Assembly: GCA_963665935.1 (NCBI GenBank)
Contig: OY762510.1
Coordinates: 2,666,001 to 2,730,000, forward strand
Reading direction: 5' to 3'
Length of the DNA stretch: 64,000 nucleotides
Origin: Syntrophus sp963665935
GTDB lineage: Bacteria; Desulfobacterota; Syntrophia; Syntrophales; Syntrophaceae
Made by a program: the position numbers and the translations under genes. Within the stretch, counting starts at the first letter, position 1, and every line of letters starts with the position of its first letter. Of the stretch, positions 52,115-61,696 are shown one piece after another. Under the pieces are notes generated by a model. It was not told where the DNA came from, ran no database searches, and worked only from the letters and a program-made list of their open reading frames with translations.

Positions 52115-53119
52115 ATGGGAAATTTATCGAATGAAGAAAAGGCTGCCATCCTGGTGTTGTCCTTGGAGGAGGAAGCCGCCGCCGAGGTGATGAAACACCT
52201 GAAAGCCTCAGAAATAAAGCGTCTTGGAAAACACATGAGCCGGGTCAGTACGATTTCATCGGAGATGGTAACGGCCATTTCCAGGGAATTTTTTTCCCTT
52301 GCCAAAGAGAAGGGGCGACTCATTTCCGTTAGAGAAGACTTTACCAAGAATATTGTCTTGAAAGCGGTTGGTGAAGCCGAAGCTGAGAATATCCTGAGTG
52401 AAGTTTCAAGTATCCGGACCGATGACAACCCGATTACGGAAAAGCTCCGGGACGTGGACCCGAAGGTCCTGATGGATTTTACAAGATCCGAACACCCTCA
52501 GACGATTGCCTTGATCCTTGCCCATTTAAAACCTGAAAAAGCAGCGCAGATTCTGGAAAATTTCACACCCGAAATGCAATTTGAGATTACCCGCCGAATG
52601 GCTACCTTAAAAAGTGTCCCCCAGGAGTACATCGATGAAGTGGCGAAAACCCTGGAAAAAGAGATTGTCACGGGTGCGACGGCCAGTCAGGATATCGGAG
52701 GCGTCCGTGTGATGGCCGATATCCTGAACAAGATGAACCGGGCCAGTGAAAATGCCATCATGACGGCCCTGGAGGATACGGACCCGGAGCTGGCAGCCGG
52801 CATACGCAACTTGATGCTTACCTTTGACGATATTCTTCAACTGGACGATCGAGGATTGCAGGAGATCCTCAGAGAAGTCAGCAGTGAAGATATAGGTAAA
52901 GCTTTGAAACTGGTGGATGAAGGGTTGAGAGAAAAGGTTTTCCGCAATATGTCCAAGAGAGGGGCCGAGATGCTGAAGGAAGAACTCGATATCATGCCTC
53001 CCATCAAGGTCTCTGAGGCAGAGGTGAGCCAGAGGGCGATTATTGAAATAGCGAAGAAGATGGAGGCGGAAGGCCGTATTGTCCTTTCAAGGGGCGATGC
53101 GGAGGATGAGTATGTATAG
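52115..53119 (+). CDS. fliG: Flagellar motor switch protein FliG
   Basis: 334 residues. Rotor protein that interacts with MotA and FliF and with FliM. All three domains are recognisable: N-terminal FliF-binding part, the middle EHPQTIALILAHLKPEKAAQIL motif and the C-terminal torque helix TFDDILQLDDRGLQEILREV. It overlaps the next gene by eight bases when that gene starts at 53112. Confidence 0.95.
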   Translation: MGNLSNEEKAAILVLSLEEEAAAEVMKHLKASEIKRLGKHMSRVSTISSEMVTAISREFFSLAKEKGRLISVREDFTKNIVLKAVGEAEAENILSEVSSIRTDDNPITEKLRDVDPKVLMDFTRSEHPQTIALILAHLKPEKAAQILENFTPEMQFEITRRMATLKSVPQEYIDEVAKTLEKEIVTGATASQDIGGVRVMADILNKMNRASENAIMTALEDTDPELAAGIRNLMLTFDDILQLDDRGLQEILREVSSEDIGKALKLVDEGLREKVFRNMSKRGAEMLKEELDIMPPIKVSEAEVSQRAIIEIAKKMEAEGRIVLSRGDAEDEYV

Positions 53120-53801
53120 GCCGAGCAGGGTCATAAAGTCGCAGGACGTTTCTTTTGTTTCTGAGGCATCCGGCATGACGAGGGATTTTATCCCCCTGAA
53201 TTTGAAGGAGAAGGAGGAGGGAACGAAGAGCCCTTCTGAAGAAAGAAAAAAGCAAAAAGAAATTGAAAGAATCCTTCAGCAGACGGAGCGGAAGATTGCA
53301 GAGGTTCAAAAGAGCGCCTATGAGGAGGGATTTTCCGCGGGAGTCAAGGAGGGTTCCGAAACGCAGAGAAATGAAATGCTGACGGTCGTGAATACGCTGC
53401 ATGCCCTTACGGAAGAGATCCGCATCTTCAAGGAAAAAACACTCGAAGCATCGGAAAAACAGGTGCTGGATCTCTGTTTTTCGATTGCTGAAATGGTTGT
53501 TCATAAGGAAATATCCACGGACCAAGGCGTGATTGTCGGTGTCTTAAAGGAGGCCTTTCGCAATATCGTCGAAAGGGAAAATATAAAAGTCCGGTTAAAT
53601 CCTGTTGATTTTCAATATATGGTTGAAATTAAAAGTGATTTCATAAACAGCATGGATGGCGTCAGGAATGTCTTCTTTGAAGAGGATGGAAGCATTTCAC
53701 GAGGCGGAGCGGTGATTGAGACTGATTCCGGCGAAGTGGACGCCCGCATTTCCGAGCAACTTCATGAAATAAAGTCCGGGATTATGAATCTCGCCTCATA
53801 G
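53112..53801 (+). CDS. fliH: Flagellar assembly protein FliH
   Basis: 229 residues from ATG 53112, which has GGAGG six bases upstream; a TTG at 53079 and an ATG at 53106 are in-frame alternatives. It regulates the FliI ATPase of the flagellar export gate. An N-terminal disordered region, a central charged coiled-coil and a C-terminal FliH/HrpE-like domain (LDLCFSIAEMVVHKEI) are present. Overlaps fliG. Confidence 0.85.
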   Translation: MYRPSRVIKSQDVSFVSEASGMTRDFIPLNLKEKEEGTKSPSEERKKQKEIERILQQTERKIAEVQKSAYEEGFSAGVKEGSETQRNEMLTVVNTLHALTEEIRIFKEKTLEASEKQVLDLCFSIAEMVVHKEISTDQGVIVGVLKEAFRNIVERENIKVRLNPVDFQYMVEIKSDFINSMDGVRNVFFEEDGSISRGGAVIETDSGEVDARISEQLHEIKSGIMNLAS

Positions 53802-53834
53802 CAATATCCTCGTCCCATTTGGAATGTTTGAAAA

Positions 53835-55202
53835 ATGCTGCCTGATCTTCCTCACATGACCCCTCAAAATTATGGCCTGGATTTTTCCAGATACCAGCGC
53901 GCCCTGAATCGGATTTCACCGATCAAAGTTTATGGCAAGGTCAGTGAAATTGTTGGTCTTGTCGTTGAAGGTCACGGACCGGCGGCTTCTATTGGGGAAC
54001 TGTGTGCCCTCCTCCCGCCGGGTCAAAAGCCGGTCATTGCCGAAGTGGTCGGATTTAAGAAGGGCAAGGTGATTCTGATGCCCCTGGAAAACATCCAGGG
54101 ATTGGGACCGGGATGCACCATCAAGTCCTTAAGCAGAAAAGCCGCCGTGAAAGTCGGAGACAGTCTGCTGGGCAGGGTGATCGATGGATCGGGAAACCCC
54201 ATCGACAACAAGGGACCCATTGAGACTGAAGAAGAGTACCCGCTGTATGCAGAGCCCATCAATCCTCTTTTGCGGGGGCGAATTTCCGAGCCCATCGATT
54301 TTGGCGTGAAGGTTCTCAACGGGATGTTCAGTTGCGGCCAAGGGCAGCGCATGGGGATTTTCGCCGGATCGGGCGTCGGTAAAAGCGTCCTGATGGGAAT
54401 GATCGCCCGCAATACGAACGCGGATATCAATGTCATCGGCCTGATCGGCGAGCGGGGCCGGGAGGTTCGGGAATTCCTGGAAAAAAATCTGGGGAAGGAG
54501 GGGCTTGCCCGGTCCGTTGTGGTGGTAGCGGCATCGGATATGCATCCGCTTATTCGCATGCGGGCGGCCTATGTGGCAACGACGATTTCGGAATACTTCC
54601 GGGATCAGGGCAAGAATGTCATGCTGATGGTGGATTCCTTGACACGATTCGCCATGGCTCAGCGGGAAATAGGCCTGTCCGTGGGAGAGCCTCCCACCAC
54701 AAAAGGATATACGCCCTCCGTTTTCAGCCTGCTGCCCAAACTCCTGGAAAGGGCGGGAAAGGTTGAAGATCGGGGCAGCATTACCGGATTGTACACCATT
54801 CTGGTTGAAGGCGATGACTTCAATGAACCGATTTCCGATTCCGCAAGATCGATCCTGGACGGGCACATCTATCTCTCCCGCGATCTTGCCAGCAAAAGCC
54901 ATTATCCCTGTGTCGATGTTCTGAACAGCAAGAGCAGGGTGATGATCGACATCGTCAGTGAGAAACACAAAAAAATGGCAAGTCGGATTCTGAACATTCT
55001 TGCGACGCATAAAAAAGCGGAGGAATTGATCAATATCGGCGCCTATGTTCATGGAAGCAATGCGGAGATTGATTATGCCATCCGGATGATCCATCCGGTC
55101 AATGCGTTCCTGAAGCAGGATATTCATGAACGATTTGATTTTGAACAAACCATCGGGATGATGGAAACACTCTTCTCAAAGGAAGAAGAAAATCATGTTT
55201 AA
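53835..55202 (+). CDS. fliI: Flagellum-specific ATPase FliI
   Basis: 455 residues. ATPase of the flagellar type III export apparatus, related to the F1 beta subunit. The Walker A motif is FAGSGVGKSVLMG; GERGREVREF and SLTRFAMAQREIGLSVGEPP are typical. It overlaps fliJ by eight bases. Confidence 0.95.
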   Translation: MLPDLPHMTPQNYGLDFSRYQRALNRISPIKVYGKVSEIVGLVVEGHGPAASIGELCALLPPGQKPVIAEVVGFKKGKVILMPLENIQGLGPGCTIKSLSRKAAVKVGDSLLGRVIDGSGNPIDNKGPIETEEEYPLYAEPINPLLRGRISEPIDFGVKVLNGMFSCGQGQRMGIFAGSGVGKSVLMGMIARNTNADINVIGLIGERGREVREFLEKNLGKEGLARSVVVVAASDMHPLIRMRAAYVATTISEYFRDQGKNVMLMVDSLTRFAMAQREIGLSVGEPPTTKGYTPSVFSLLPKLLERAGKVEDRGSITGLYTILVEGDDFNEPISDSARSILDGHIYLSRDLASKSHYPCVDVLNSKSRVMIDIVSEKHKKMASRILNILATHKKAEELINIGAYVHGSNAEIDYAIRMIHPVNAFLKQDIHERFDFEQTIGMMETLFSKEEENHV

Positions 55203-55635
55203 ATTTCGCTTGCAGACGGTTTTGGAATATCGAACGATCCTTGAAGAGAGGATGCTGCTCCGCTTTTCGGAAGCAACGCGGCGGTTGGACGAGGAAAAAA
55301 ACCGGCTGGAACTGCTGATAAGGGAAAGATTCAATCTGGTCGCCGCCCTGAAGAACCTGCAGGAAAACGCGACGCCTGTGGAAAAAATTACAATGCTGGT
55401 CCGGTATATCGAAGCCTTGCAGGAAAAGGAAAATCTTCAAAGGAACATCATCTTGGAGATAGCTGCGGAAGTGGAGGAAAAGCGCAAAGATCTTCTGGAA
55501 TCTGTTCAAAAAAGAAAAATGATTGAGAAGTTGAAAGACAGGAATCTGGAGGATTATCAGCGGTCCTTGGCCGACTATGATCGCAAAGTCATGGATGAAA
55601 TGGGAATAACCCGATTTGGGGGAGTCAAGTCATGA
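55195..55635 (+). CDS. fliJ: Flagellar export chaperone FliJ
   Basis: 146 residues, predicted to be a long antiparallel coiled-coil, as FliJ is. N-terminal KFRLQTVLEYRTILEERMLLRFSE is conserved. It links FliI to the export gate. The stop overlaps the motE start by four bases. Confidence 0.88.
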   Translation: MFKFRLQTVLEYRTILEERMLLRFSEATRRLDEEKNRLELLIRERFNLVAALKNLQENATPVEKITMLVRYIEALQEKENLQRNIILEIAAEVEEKRKDLLESVQKRKMIEKLKDRNLEDYQRSLADYDRKVMDEMGITRFGGVKS

Positions 55636-56246
55636 AAAAGGCCCTTTATATCTTTCAAGCCTTTATCGTCATTATTTTCCTGGTCAAGATTGCAACCGTC
55701 TGCGGTTTGCTGAAGTTCCTGGAAATTCCCCAACATTCTCTGTTTTCCGAGAGTCGTGCCCTGGCGGAGCCAACACGGCAGGGAGCCTCGGGCGCAGTTG
55801 TCAAAGATGTTTTGGATGATGAGCTGACCCAGTCGAGGAATTTATATACCGCTTTACAGGACCGGCAAAAGGATCTTGATAACAGGGAAAGTTCCCTCAA
55901 GACGGAAGAGGCAAGACTGCTGTCGCTGAAAAAAGAGATTACCGAAAAAATAGATGCCCTCCTCGGCCTTGAACAGAGACTCAATTCCACGCTTTCGGCC
56001 AATAAGGAAGCCGAGGCCAAGCGATTCAAAGACCTGGCCAAAGTATATGAAGCCGCACCCCCGGCGAGAGCTGGCGCCATGCTGGAGAAACTGGATGTCA
56101 AAACGGCGGCAGGAATCACCATGCACATGAAGCGTGACAAAGCAGGCGCCATCTGGGGTTTTCTGAATCCGCAGAAAGGGGTTGAGATCACCAGAGAAAT
56201 CACCATGGCCACTTCGAAGGCTCCGGAAAAATCTGCCGGAGAATGA
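55632..56246 (+). CDS. motE: MotE-like flagellar periplasmic protein
   Basis: 204 residues. An N-terminal membrane anchor is followed by a long coiled-coil (residues about 65-130) and a C-terminal MgtE-N-like helical domain (LAKVYEAAPPARAGAMLEKLDVKTAAGI). This domain order matches MotE, a chaperone of the MotC stator protein in alpha-proteobacteria, and related proteins that end the fliHIJ cluster in deltaproteobacteria. The symbol marks similarity, not proven role. Confidence 0.75.
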   Translation: MKKALYIFQAFIVIIFLVKIATVCGLLKFLEIPQHSLFSESRALAEPTRQGASGAVVKDVLDDELTQSRNLYTALQDRQKDLDNRESSLKTEEARLLSLKKEITEKIDALLGLEQRLNSTLSANKEAEAKRFKDLAKVYEAAPPARAGAMLEKLDVKTAAGITMHMKRDKAGAIWGFLNPQKGVEITREITMATSKAPEKSAGE

Positions 56247-56564
56247 TGCTTGCGTCAGCGGCCGGATGGCAACATGGGGAACCGCGTTCTGATTCGAATA
56301 CCCCGGGCTGTATTTGCTGTTCCAATTCCATCCAAATTCAGGCGGACTACGTCCAAAATCCACTCTTTTCTGAAAATCGACAAAACCGCCTCCCTTTCTG
56401 CCTTGTCCTGATATTCATTCATATCCATTGACACCTTTTACGGCCAGCCCCAAAAACCTATGGTCGGCTTTCTGATCAGGTTTGGCCGGTCTTGACATTT
56501 AGGGGCGGTTTGATATTATCCTGCAACTTTAATCCATTTTACAGAAAGCATTCTATTTGAGGTC
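56247..56564. other. Intergenic region after the flagellar operon
   Basis: 318 bases with no gene and no clear terminator of the flagellar transcript. The right end carries the alr promoter. Confidence 0.45.
56492..56519 (+). promoter_or_regulatory. Sigma-70 promoter of alr
   Basis: TTGACA, 16-base spacer, TATTAT. Predicted start near 56526, about 40 bases before the gene. Confidence 0.65.
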
Positions 56565-58556
56565 ATGTCACTCTTAAGTGATCAGTCTTATCGAAGTTGG
56601 GTTGAGGTCGATCTGGACAGCTTTTCCTGGAACTGGAAGGAACTGCGGCGGCTTGTCGGGCCTGCGGTCAGGGTTCTCCAGGTGGTCAAGGCGGATGCCT
56701 ATGGCCATGGCGCCATCGAGATATCACATACGGCGCTGAAGAATGGAGCTGCCTGTCTCGGGGTGGCCAATGCCGATGAGGGTGTGCAACTCCGGGTCAG
56801 CGGCATTACCGCACCGATTGTCATTCTGAGTCCCTCCACGGGCGGGGAGATCCGGGAGATCATTAAATACGGATTGACCCCGTCTCTGTCCGATCTCCTC
56901 TTCGCAGCGGACTTCCAGCGGCATCTGGAAAAAGCGGGCGTTTCAGCCCCCGTTCATATCGAAATCGATACGGGAATGGGCCGGGGCGGCATGCTTTGGG
57001 ACGAAGCCCCTGCGATGATCAAGAAAATCCTCGGTTTCCCGAACATCGTGGTTGAGGGGCTCTTTTCACACTTTGCTTCCAGTGAGACCTGCGTCGATTA
57101 CAACAACCAGCAGGGGGCGCTTTTTCAGGAACTGATCGAAAAGCTTTCTGCAGAGGGGATTTCGATTCCTCTCAAGCATATGGCCAACAGCGGCGCGATC
57201 CTCAATTATCCCCAGTTCTATCTGGACATGGTGCGCCCCGGTCTGATGTCTTACGGGATTCACCCGGCCCCTCAAACGGAAGCCAAGGCCGATCTCCGAC
57301 CCGTTATGAGTTTCAAAACCCGGGTGGTCCTCTGTAAGGAATTTCCCAAAGGGGCAAGCATCGGTTACAACCGGACCTATTTTACGGACCGTCCTTCCCG
57401 GATTGCCACCCTTCCCGTCGGATATGGCGACGGATACGGAATCATCCTTTCCAATCAGGGTGAGGTGCTGATCCGGGGAAAGCGGGCGCCTGTTGTCGGG
57501 CGGGTTTCCATGGACATGGTTACGATCGATGTCAGTTCCATTCCCGATTGCCGGATCGGCGATGAGGCGGTCCTGCTGGGACGGCAGGGGGAAGAAGAAA
57601 TTTCCGCCAACGATATCGCTACACGGATCGGAACCATCAGTTACGACATTCTCTGTGCGCTGGGCAAGAGGGCCCCCCGGATCTTCCTGCAGCAGGGAAA
57701 GGCCGAAACTGTTGCCCCGCGACTGCGAAGGATCTTTATCCCCCAGGAAGAACGGTCTCTGGCGAGGATCGATGGGATGATCCGTCAGTGCTTCCAGGTC
57801 AGGGCGCGAAGCGAGGAACTGGGAGACGCCATATTTTATGAAATGTTCGAGGCGCTCTTCGGTAAAAGTGATCGGCAACTGGAACTGCGGTCGGATTTCC
57901 GGTATGATATCACCCTATCCGATCCTGCGGCGGAAGAGACCGGGAAGGTCAGGCCGGCCCTGGACTCCGATGAGTTCCGGGTAACGACCCATATCGAATA
58001 CTCCAAGGTCTTTCGAAATCCCGTATTTCTCATCGGCTGTGCCGCAGATAATGAGCAATTGTCCGCATTTTTTGAAGATCCGCTCTGTGAGTATCGCTGG
58101 CTCCTTCAAAATGGCGTATCTACCGTTGCGGATCAGGACTTCCGGGTGAAGCGGGTCCGAATCGATCAAGAGGACATTCCGGTGATCCGAAGGGAAAATA
58201 CAAGCCACGGTTATGAAGTCTGGTGTGGTGGAGAGTCCCTCAGGGAAAAACTCAACCGTCAGGTCAGAGTGGAACTGGAAATTGTCACCCGTACGCCGCG
58301 CAGCAGCAGGTTCTTTCCCGTCTATCTCGTTTATCCCACCCGTGGCCTGGAGATTAACTTCTATTATGAGGGGACGTCAATTTCTTCCGTTCGGGAAATC
58401 AGTTTCTTTGCCGGCAAGCACCCCTATCCCGAAATTACCCGGGATGCGGGACGTTCCGTTTCTCTAAGCATTCGTGAGGATGAATGGGTCTTTCCCAACA
58501 GCGGAGTCACCTTTATGTGGGATGATGATCCATCGAAATACACGAAAAAGTCCTAA
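56565..58556 (+). CDS. alr: Alanine racemase with a long C-terminal extension of unknown function
   Basis: 663 residues. Residues 1-380 are a full alanine racemase (L-Ala to D-Ala, PLP): PLP Lys42 in VVKADAYGHG, catalytic Tyr268 in IGYNRTYF, and PVGYGDGYG. About 280 further residues follow, with no gap in frame. They are rich in beta strands, Arg, Glu and aromatic residues (ISSVREISFFAGKHPYPEI, VFPNSGVTFMW). Alanine racemases normally end near residue 370-390. I do not recognise the extension. A D-Ala-D-Ala ligase gene follows, consistent with peptidoglycan synthesis. Confidence 0.88.
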   Translation: MSLLSDQSYRSWVEVDLDSFSWNWKELRRLVGPAVRVLQVVKADAYGHGAIEISHTALKNGAACLGVANADEGVQLRVSGITAPIVILSPSTGGEIREIIKYGLTPSLSDLLFAADFQRHLEKAGVSAPVHIEIDTGMGRGGMLWDEAPAMIKKILGFPNIVVEGLFSHFASSETCVDYNNQQGALFQELIEKLSAEGISIPLKHMANSGAILNYPQFYLDMVRPGLMSYGIHPAPQTEAKADLRPVMSFKTRVVLCKEFPKGASIGYNRTYFTDRPSRIATLPVGYGDGYGIILSNQGEVLIRGKRAPVVGRVSMDMVTIDVSSIPDCRIGDEAVLLGRQGEEEISANDIATRIGTISYDILCALGKRAPRIFLQQGKAETVAPRLRRIFIPQEERSLARIDGMIRQCFQVRARSEELGDAIFYEMFEALFGKSDRQLELRSDFRYDITLSDPAAEETGKVRPALDSDEFRVTTHIEYSKVFRNPVFLIGCAADNEQLSAFFEDPLCEYRWLLQNGVSTVADQDFRVKRVRIDQEDIPVIRRENTSHGYEVWCGGESLREKLNRQVRVELEIVTRTPRSSRFFPVYLVYPTRGLEINFYYEGTSISSVREISFFAGKHPYPEITRDAGRSVSLSIREDEWVFPNSGVTFMWDDDPSKYTKKS

Positions 58557-58619
58557 AAGATTGCTGTTTTTTAAAAACATAACATCAGAGATTTCTCCGA
58601 GAGGAAGAGAGGCGCTATT

Positions 58620-59615
58620 ATGAAAAAGAAAACGGTGGGATTGTTTTTTGGAGGTTTGAGTAATGAGGCGGACATTTCCGTAATCTCGGCCAAAAATATC
58701 ATTAAAGCCTTTGATTATAAGAAATATGATTTGGTTTTGGTTTACTGGCACAAGAATAATCAGTTTTATATCCTGGAAAACGCCGATGAAGTGAACGATC
58801 TTTCAGGCAAAAAAGAAATCCATGTTGGCGAATTTTCAAAGCTCTTTGATGTCGCTTTGCCGATTACCCATGGCAAATATGGGGAGGACGGCGCGTTGCA
58901 GGGACTTCTGGAAATCCAGAAGGTGCCTTATTGCGGCTGTCGGGTTTTGAGTTCAAGCTTATGCATGGACAAGGCTGTCTTCAAAACATTTCTGGCGGGC
59001 CATTCTATCAGGCAGGTCAAGTTTGACTTTATCGATCTGCGGGATAAGAAACAAAGCGATGTTGAAAACTGGATTGAACAGGTCGAAAGTAATTTTGAAT
59101 TGCCGGTTTATATCAAGCCTTCAAATTCCGGTTCTTCCGTCGGAATTACGAAAGTGACCGAGTTCAAGAATCTGAAAAAAGCTGTCAGGGAAGCTGCCCG
59201 GCACGACGATAAAATTCTGGCCGAGCAAGGGCTTGTCAACCCAAGAGAAATTGAAGTTGCCGTGCTGGGTAATGATGAATTGACCATCTCCGATCCGGGG
59301 GAGCTTGTTTTGGAGGGAGCATTCTATGATTTTGAGGAAAAATACACGAAGAACCGAACCGAGGTAGCCATCCCGGCAAATCTTGAAGCGCAGACCAGAG
59401 AAGAAATTAAGAAGATCACGGAAAAGGTTTATCATCTCTGTGACTGCAAAGGCTTTGCCCGGGTAGATTATCTCCTCGCTGACAACGAAGTCTATTTGAA
59501 TGAAATAAACACGCTGCCCGGTTTTACCGATATTTCCATGTTCCCGATGCTGATGAAAAGTGCCGGCATCAGTTATAAAGACCTGATCACGAAGATCATA
59601 AAATTGGCCAACTAA
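58620..59615 (+). CDS. ddl: D-alanine--D-alanine ligase
   Basis: 331 residues. ATP-grasp ligase that makes D-Ala-D-Ala for peptidoglycan from the product of the gene before it. FFGGLSNEADISVISA, THGKYGEDGALQG, IKPSNSGSSVGITK and ARVDYL...VYLNEINTLPGFT are all present. YDFEEKY favours D-Ala as second substrate over D-lactate. A strong ribosome site lies before the ATG. Confidence 0.92.
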   Translation: MKKKTVGLFFGGLSNEADISVISAKNIIKAFDYKKYDLVLVYWHKNNQFYILENADEVNDLSGKKEIHVGEFSKLFDVALPITHGKYGEDGALQGLLEIQKVPYCGCRVLSSSLCMDKAVFKTFLAGHSIRQVKFDFIDLRDKKQSDVENWIEQVESNFELPVYIKPSNSGSSVGITKVTEFKNLKKAVREAARHDDKILAEQGLVNPREIEVAVLGNDELTISDPGELVLEGAFYDFEEKYTKNRTEVAIPANLEAQTREEIKKITEKVYHLCDCKGFARVDYLLADNEVYLNEINTLPGFTDISMFPMLMKSAGISYKDLITKIIKLAN

Positions 59616-59800
59616 CATGGATGCCATGGAAAGATAATTGCAAATCCGAAGCGAGAAAGAGAACTGTTTTATGTAAGTACATGTAATACGGACGAACCGG
59701 ACAAAATAAAAAGGAACGGGCATTACCGTATTGACATCTTGAAAATTATGCTTATAATTTTATTAAATTCGTAAGTAGCTTGAGGGAGATAAGGGATATC

Positions 59801-60334
59801 ATGGGGGAAAGGTATTTCAATCCGTCGCAGATGTCTCTGGCGAAAGCCGCGTTTGACCACGCGGAAAAGCTCGTGGGGCGTTATTACCGCTTCGGGCGTG
59901 AGGCATTTCGAGATTACCGTTATGATATCCGCACCCTTGCTGAGTTGGATGTCCATGAAATCCAGGAAGGGGCCTTCGCGCACCTCTGCCGGTATCGGTA
60001 CGAGAAAAAAGGTTTCCCGGACATCAAGAGAAGTATTGACTTCTACCGCGTCTGCCTTCAGGACAACCGGATTCTGGATGCCGTGGAACGGGCGAATTCC
60101 TTTATCAAGTTTGCACCGCTGATGCTTTACATCGCAGCGCATGAACTGGTGCATGTCATCCGTTTCGACGGAGGGCTTTTCGACTTCGAGGCGCCCCAGG
60201 AAGAGAAGAACCGGGAAGAGGAAATCGTTCATGCCATCACCCGGCAGATTATGCAGCCGGTGGTGCATCATGATCTCAACCTTGTTCTGGACTGTTTCAG
60301 TAATCAATACAAAATTGGAGATTTATACCATTAA
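59801..60334 (+). CDS. Small HExxH protein of unknown function
   Basis: 177 residues from ATG 59801, with AAGGG seven bases upstream; a start at 59780 is in frame. The segment MLYIAAHELVHVIRFDGG holds an HExxH zinc-binding motif inside a predicted helix, typical of metallopeptidases, and the following Asp/Glu-rich EAPQEEKNREEEIVHAITRQIM could supply a third ligand. No signal peptide, so probably cytoplasmic. It precedes an FmdB zinc ribbon by 25 bases. I do not recognise the family. Confidence 0.65.
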   Translation: MGERYFNPSQMSLAKAAFDHAEKLVGRYYRFGREAFRDYRYDIRTLAELDVHEIQEGAFAHLCRYRYEKKGFPDIKRSIDFYRVCLQDNRILDAVERANSFIKFAPLMLYIAAHELVHVIRFDGGLFDFEAPQEEKNREEEIVHAITRQIMQPVVHHDLNLVLDCFSNQYKIGDLYH

Positions 60335-60359
60335 GATATAATAGATGGAGGTTTAGGGT

Positions 60360-60656
60360 ATGCCGATTTATGAGTACAAATGCCGGAAATGCGGAAGGGA
60401 GTTCGAAGTCTTTCAGAAAATCACCGATGCACCGGTACAGCAGTGTCAATACTGCCAGGGAAGCGTGGAAAAAATGATTTCCCTTTCATCCTTTCACCTG
60501 AGTGGTTCGGGGTGGTATGTGACGGATTACGGCGGAAAGAAGTCCTGCGCTCTGGATTCCAGGCAGAAAGAGGCGACCGGCAGTTCTTCCAGTGACGCAC
60601 CGACCTGCAGCGGAGGCAATTCATCCTGCTGCGCCGGCTGCAAAGCCGCCGAATAG
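60360..60656 (+). CDS. FmdB-type zinc ribbon protein
   Basis: 98 residues. The FmdB/CxxC-CxxC zinc ribbon MPIYEYKCRKCGREFEVFQKITDAPVQQCQYC is full-length; the C-terminus is Ser/Cys-rich (CSGGNSSCCAGCKAAE). Such proteins are thought to act as small regulators; the name comes from formylmethanofuran and formamidase operons. Its distance to the previous gene suggests one transcript. Confidence 0.85.
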   Translation: MPIYEYKCRKCGREFEVFQKITDAPVQQCQYCQGSVEKMISLSSFHLSGSGWYVTDYGGKKSCALDSRQKEATGSSSSDAPTCSGGNSSCCAGCKAAE

Positions 60657-60717
60657 AGAGACCGTACAGAGTTATTCGCAATTCCAAAACCCTTTTTTTT
60701 AACATCGGGAAGTTCCA

Positions 60718-60765
60718 AACAATAAAAAGCATCTAATATCTTAATATTAGATGCTTTTTATTGTT
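60718..60765. terminator. Perfect 22-bp bidirectional terminator
   Basis: A 22-bp perfect stem with a four-base loop lies between convergent genes. A-run and T-run flank AGCATC/GATGCT, so it works in both directions. Confidence 0.9.
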
Positions 60766-60815
60766 GAGCGATCGGCTTTTCTGAAGAGCCTTGTCTTTTA
60801 GTTAGTGGCCCTTTT

Positions 60816-61550
60816 TTACTTATTCAGTTTCCTTTTCACGATTGCGAGACCTGCGAGACCGGGTCCGAAAAGAAGGAGTGCGCCGGGAAGAGGCACCGGG
60901 GCCGCCGTTTCCGTGACGGTCAGCTCCACGCCTGCTACGGAGCCGTAGGTTTGACCCTGGGACTGAACGATCCACAGACTCACGGTATCGCCTGCGTTGA
61001 CCGCAAGGTCATTGAGGGTCTGGCCGGTAACCAGGGCATCGTAGAAAGTCAGGGCATTCGCTTCGCCGTTATGGCTTGCATAACTGATCGTGCCTGTTGC
61101 AAGGAGAGTGCTTCCGAGATAGAGGGAAAAGTCGTTGCTCCTGGATATGCCCGCGTGGTCATACCAGATGTACCCGGAAAGGCTGATGGTTCCTGCTTCG
61201 GGAGCGGTCCAGGTGAGTTTCGACTCACCGGATGTTCCGCCATTGGCGCTGTCCCAACTATGCGTGTAGATGTTGTTGTTCGTGTCCTGCCACCATGCAG
61301 GCAGGAAATTCCCCCATTCATTACCCATTGCAAAGAAATCCATGCCGGCCGTCATGGGGCTCCCATCGCCCACCTGGTGCTGTAGAAGCTCTGAGCCTTT
61401 CCATACCGCCCAGGTTCCGTTGGGGTTATCGATCTTGCTCCAATTGGTTGCAAGGTCATAGGTCGTGGCGCACAAAGCGATCGATGGCGCCACAAGCAAG
61501 GTTAAGATCAAGACAAGTATAAAGAATCTTCGCAGGCCAAATCTCCTCAT
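60816..61550 (-). CDS. PEP-CTERM (exosortase-sorted) secreted protein
   Basis: 244 residues. Signal peptide to about residue 28, then a beta-rich region with NPNGTW near the N-terminus, as in the protein at 17 kb. C-terminus: VPLPGALLLFGPGLAGLAIVKRKLNK, a PEP-CTERM sorting signal. It is expected to be secreted and cut by an exosortase. SD AGGAGG precedes the ATG. Confidence 0.85.
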   Translation of the reverse strand: MRRFGLRRFFILVLILTLLVAPSIALCATTYDLATNWSKIDNPNGTWAVWKGSELLQHQVGDGSPMTAGMDFFAMGNEWGNFLPAWWQDTNNNIYTHSWDSANGGTSGESKLTWTAPEAGTISLSGYIWYDHAGISRSNDFSLYLGSTLLATGTISYASHNGEANALTFYDALVTGQTLNDLAVNAGDTVSLWIVQSQGQTYGSVAGVELTVTETAAPVPLPGALLLFGPGLAGLAIVKRKLNK

Positions 61551-61696
61551 AAATCATTCCTCCTGATTTTTTTGACTTTTCAAATGATGTTAAAATACAC
61601 ACCAAGATACCGAATTAATCAATACCTGAAAATCCGTATTTGTGGGTAAGGATTAGACTTACCGGGAGGACCGGATTGGTTGAGGGTTGTCTCCTC

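Noticed and set aside
54129..55148. 339-codon minus-strand frame in fliI
   Set aside because: Shadow of fliI; fliI motifs are complete on the plus strand.
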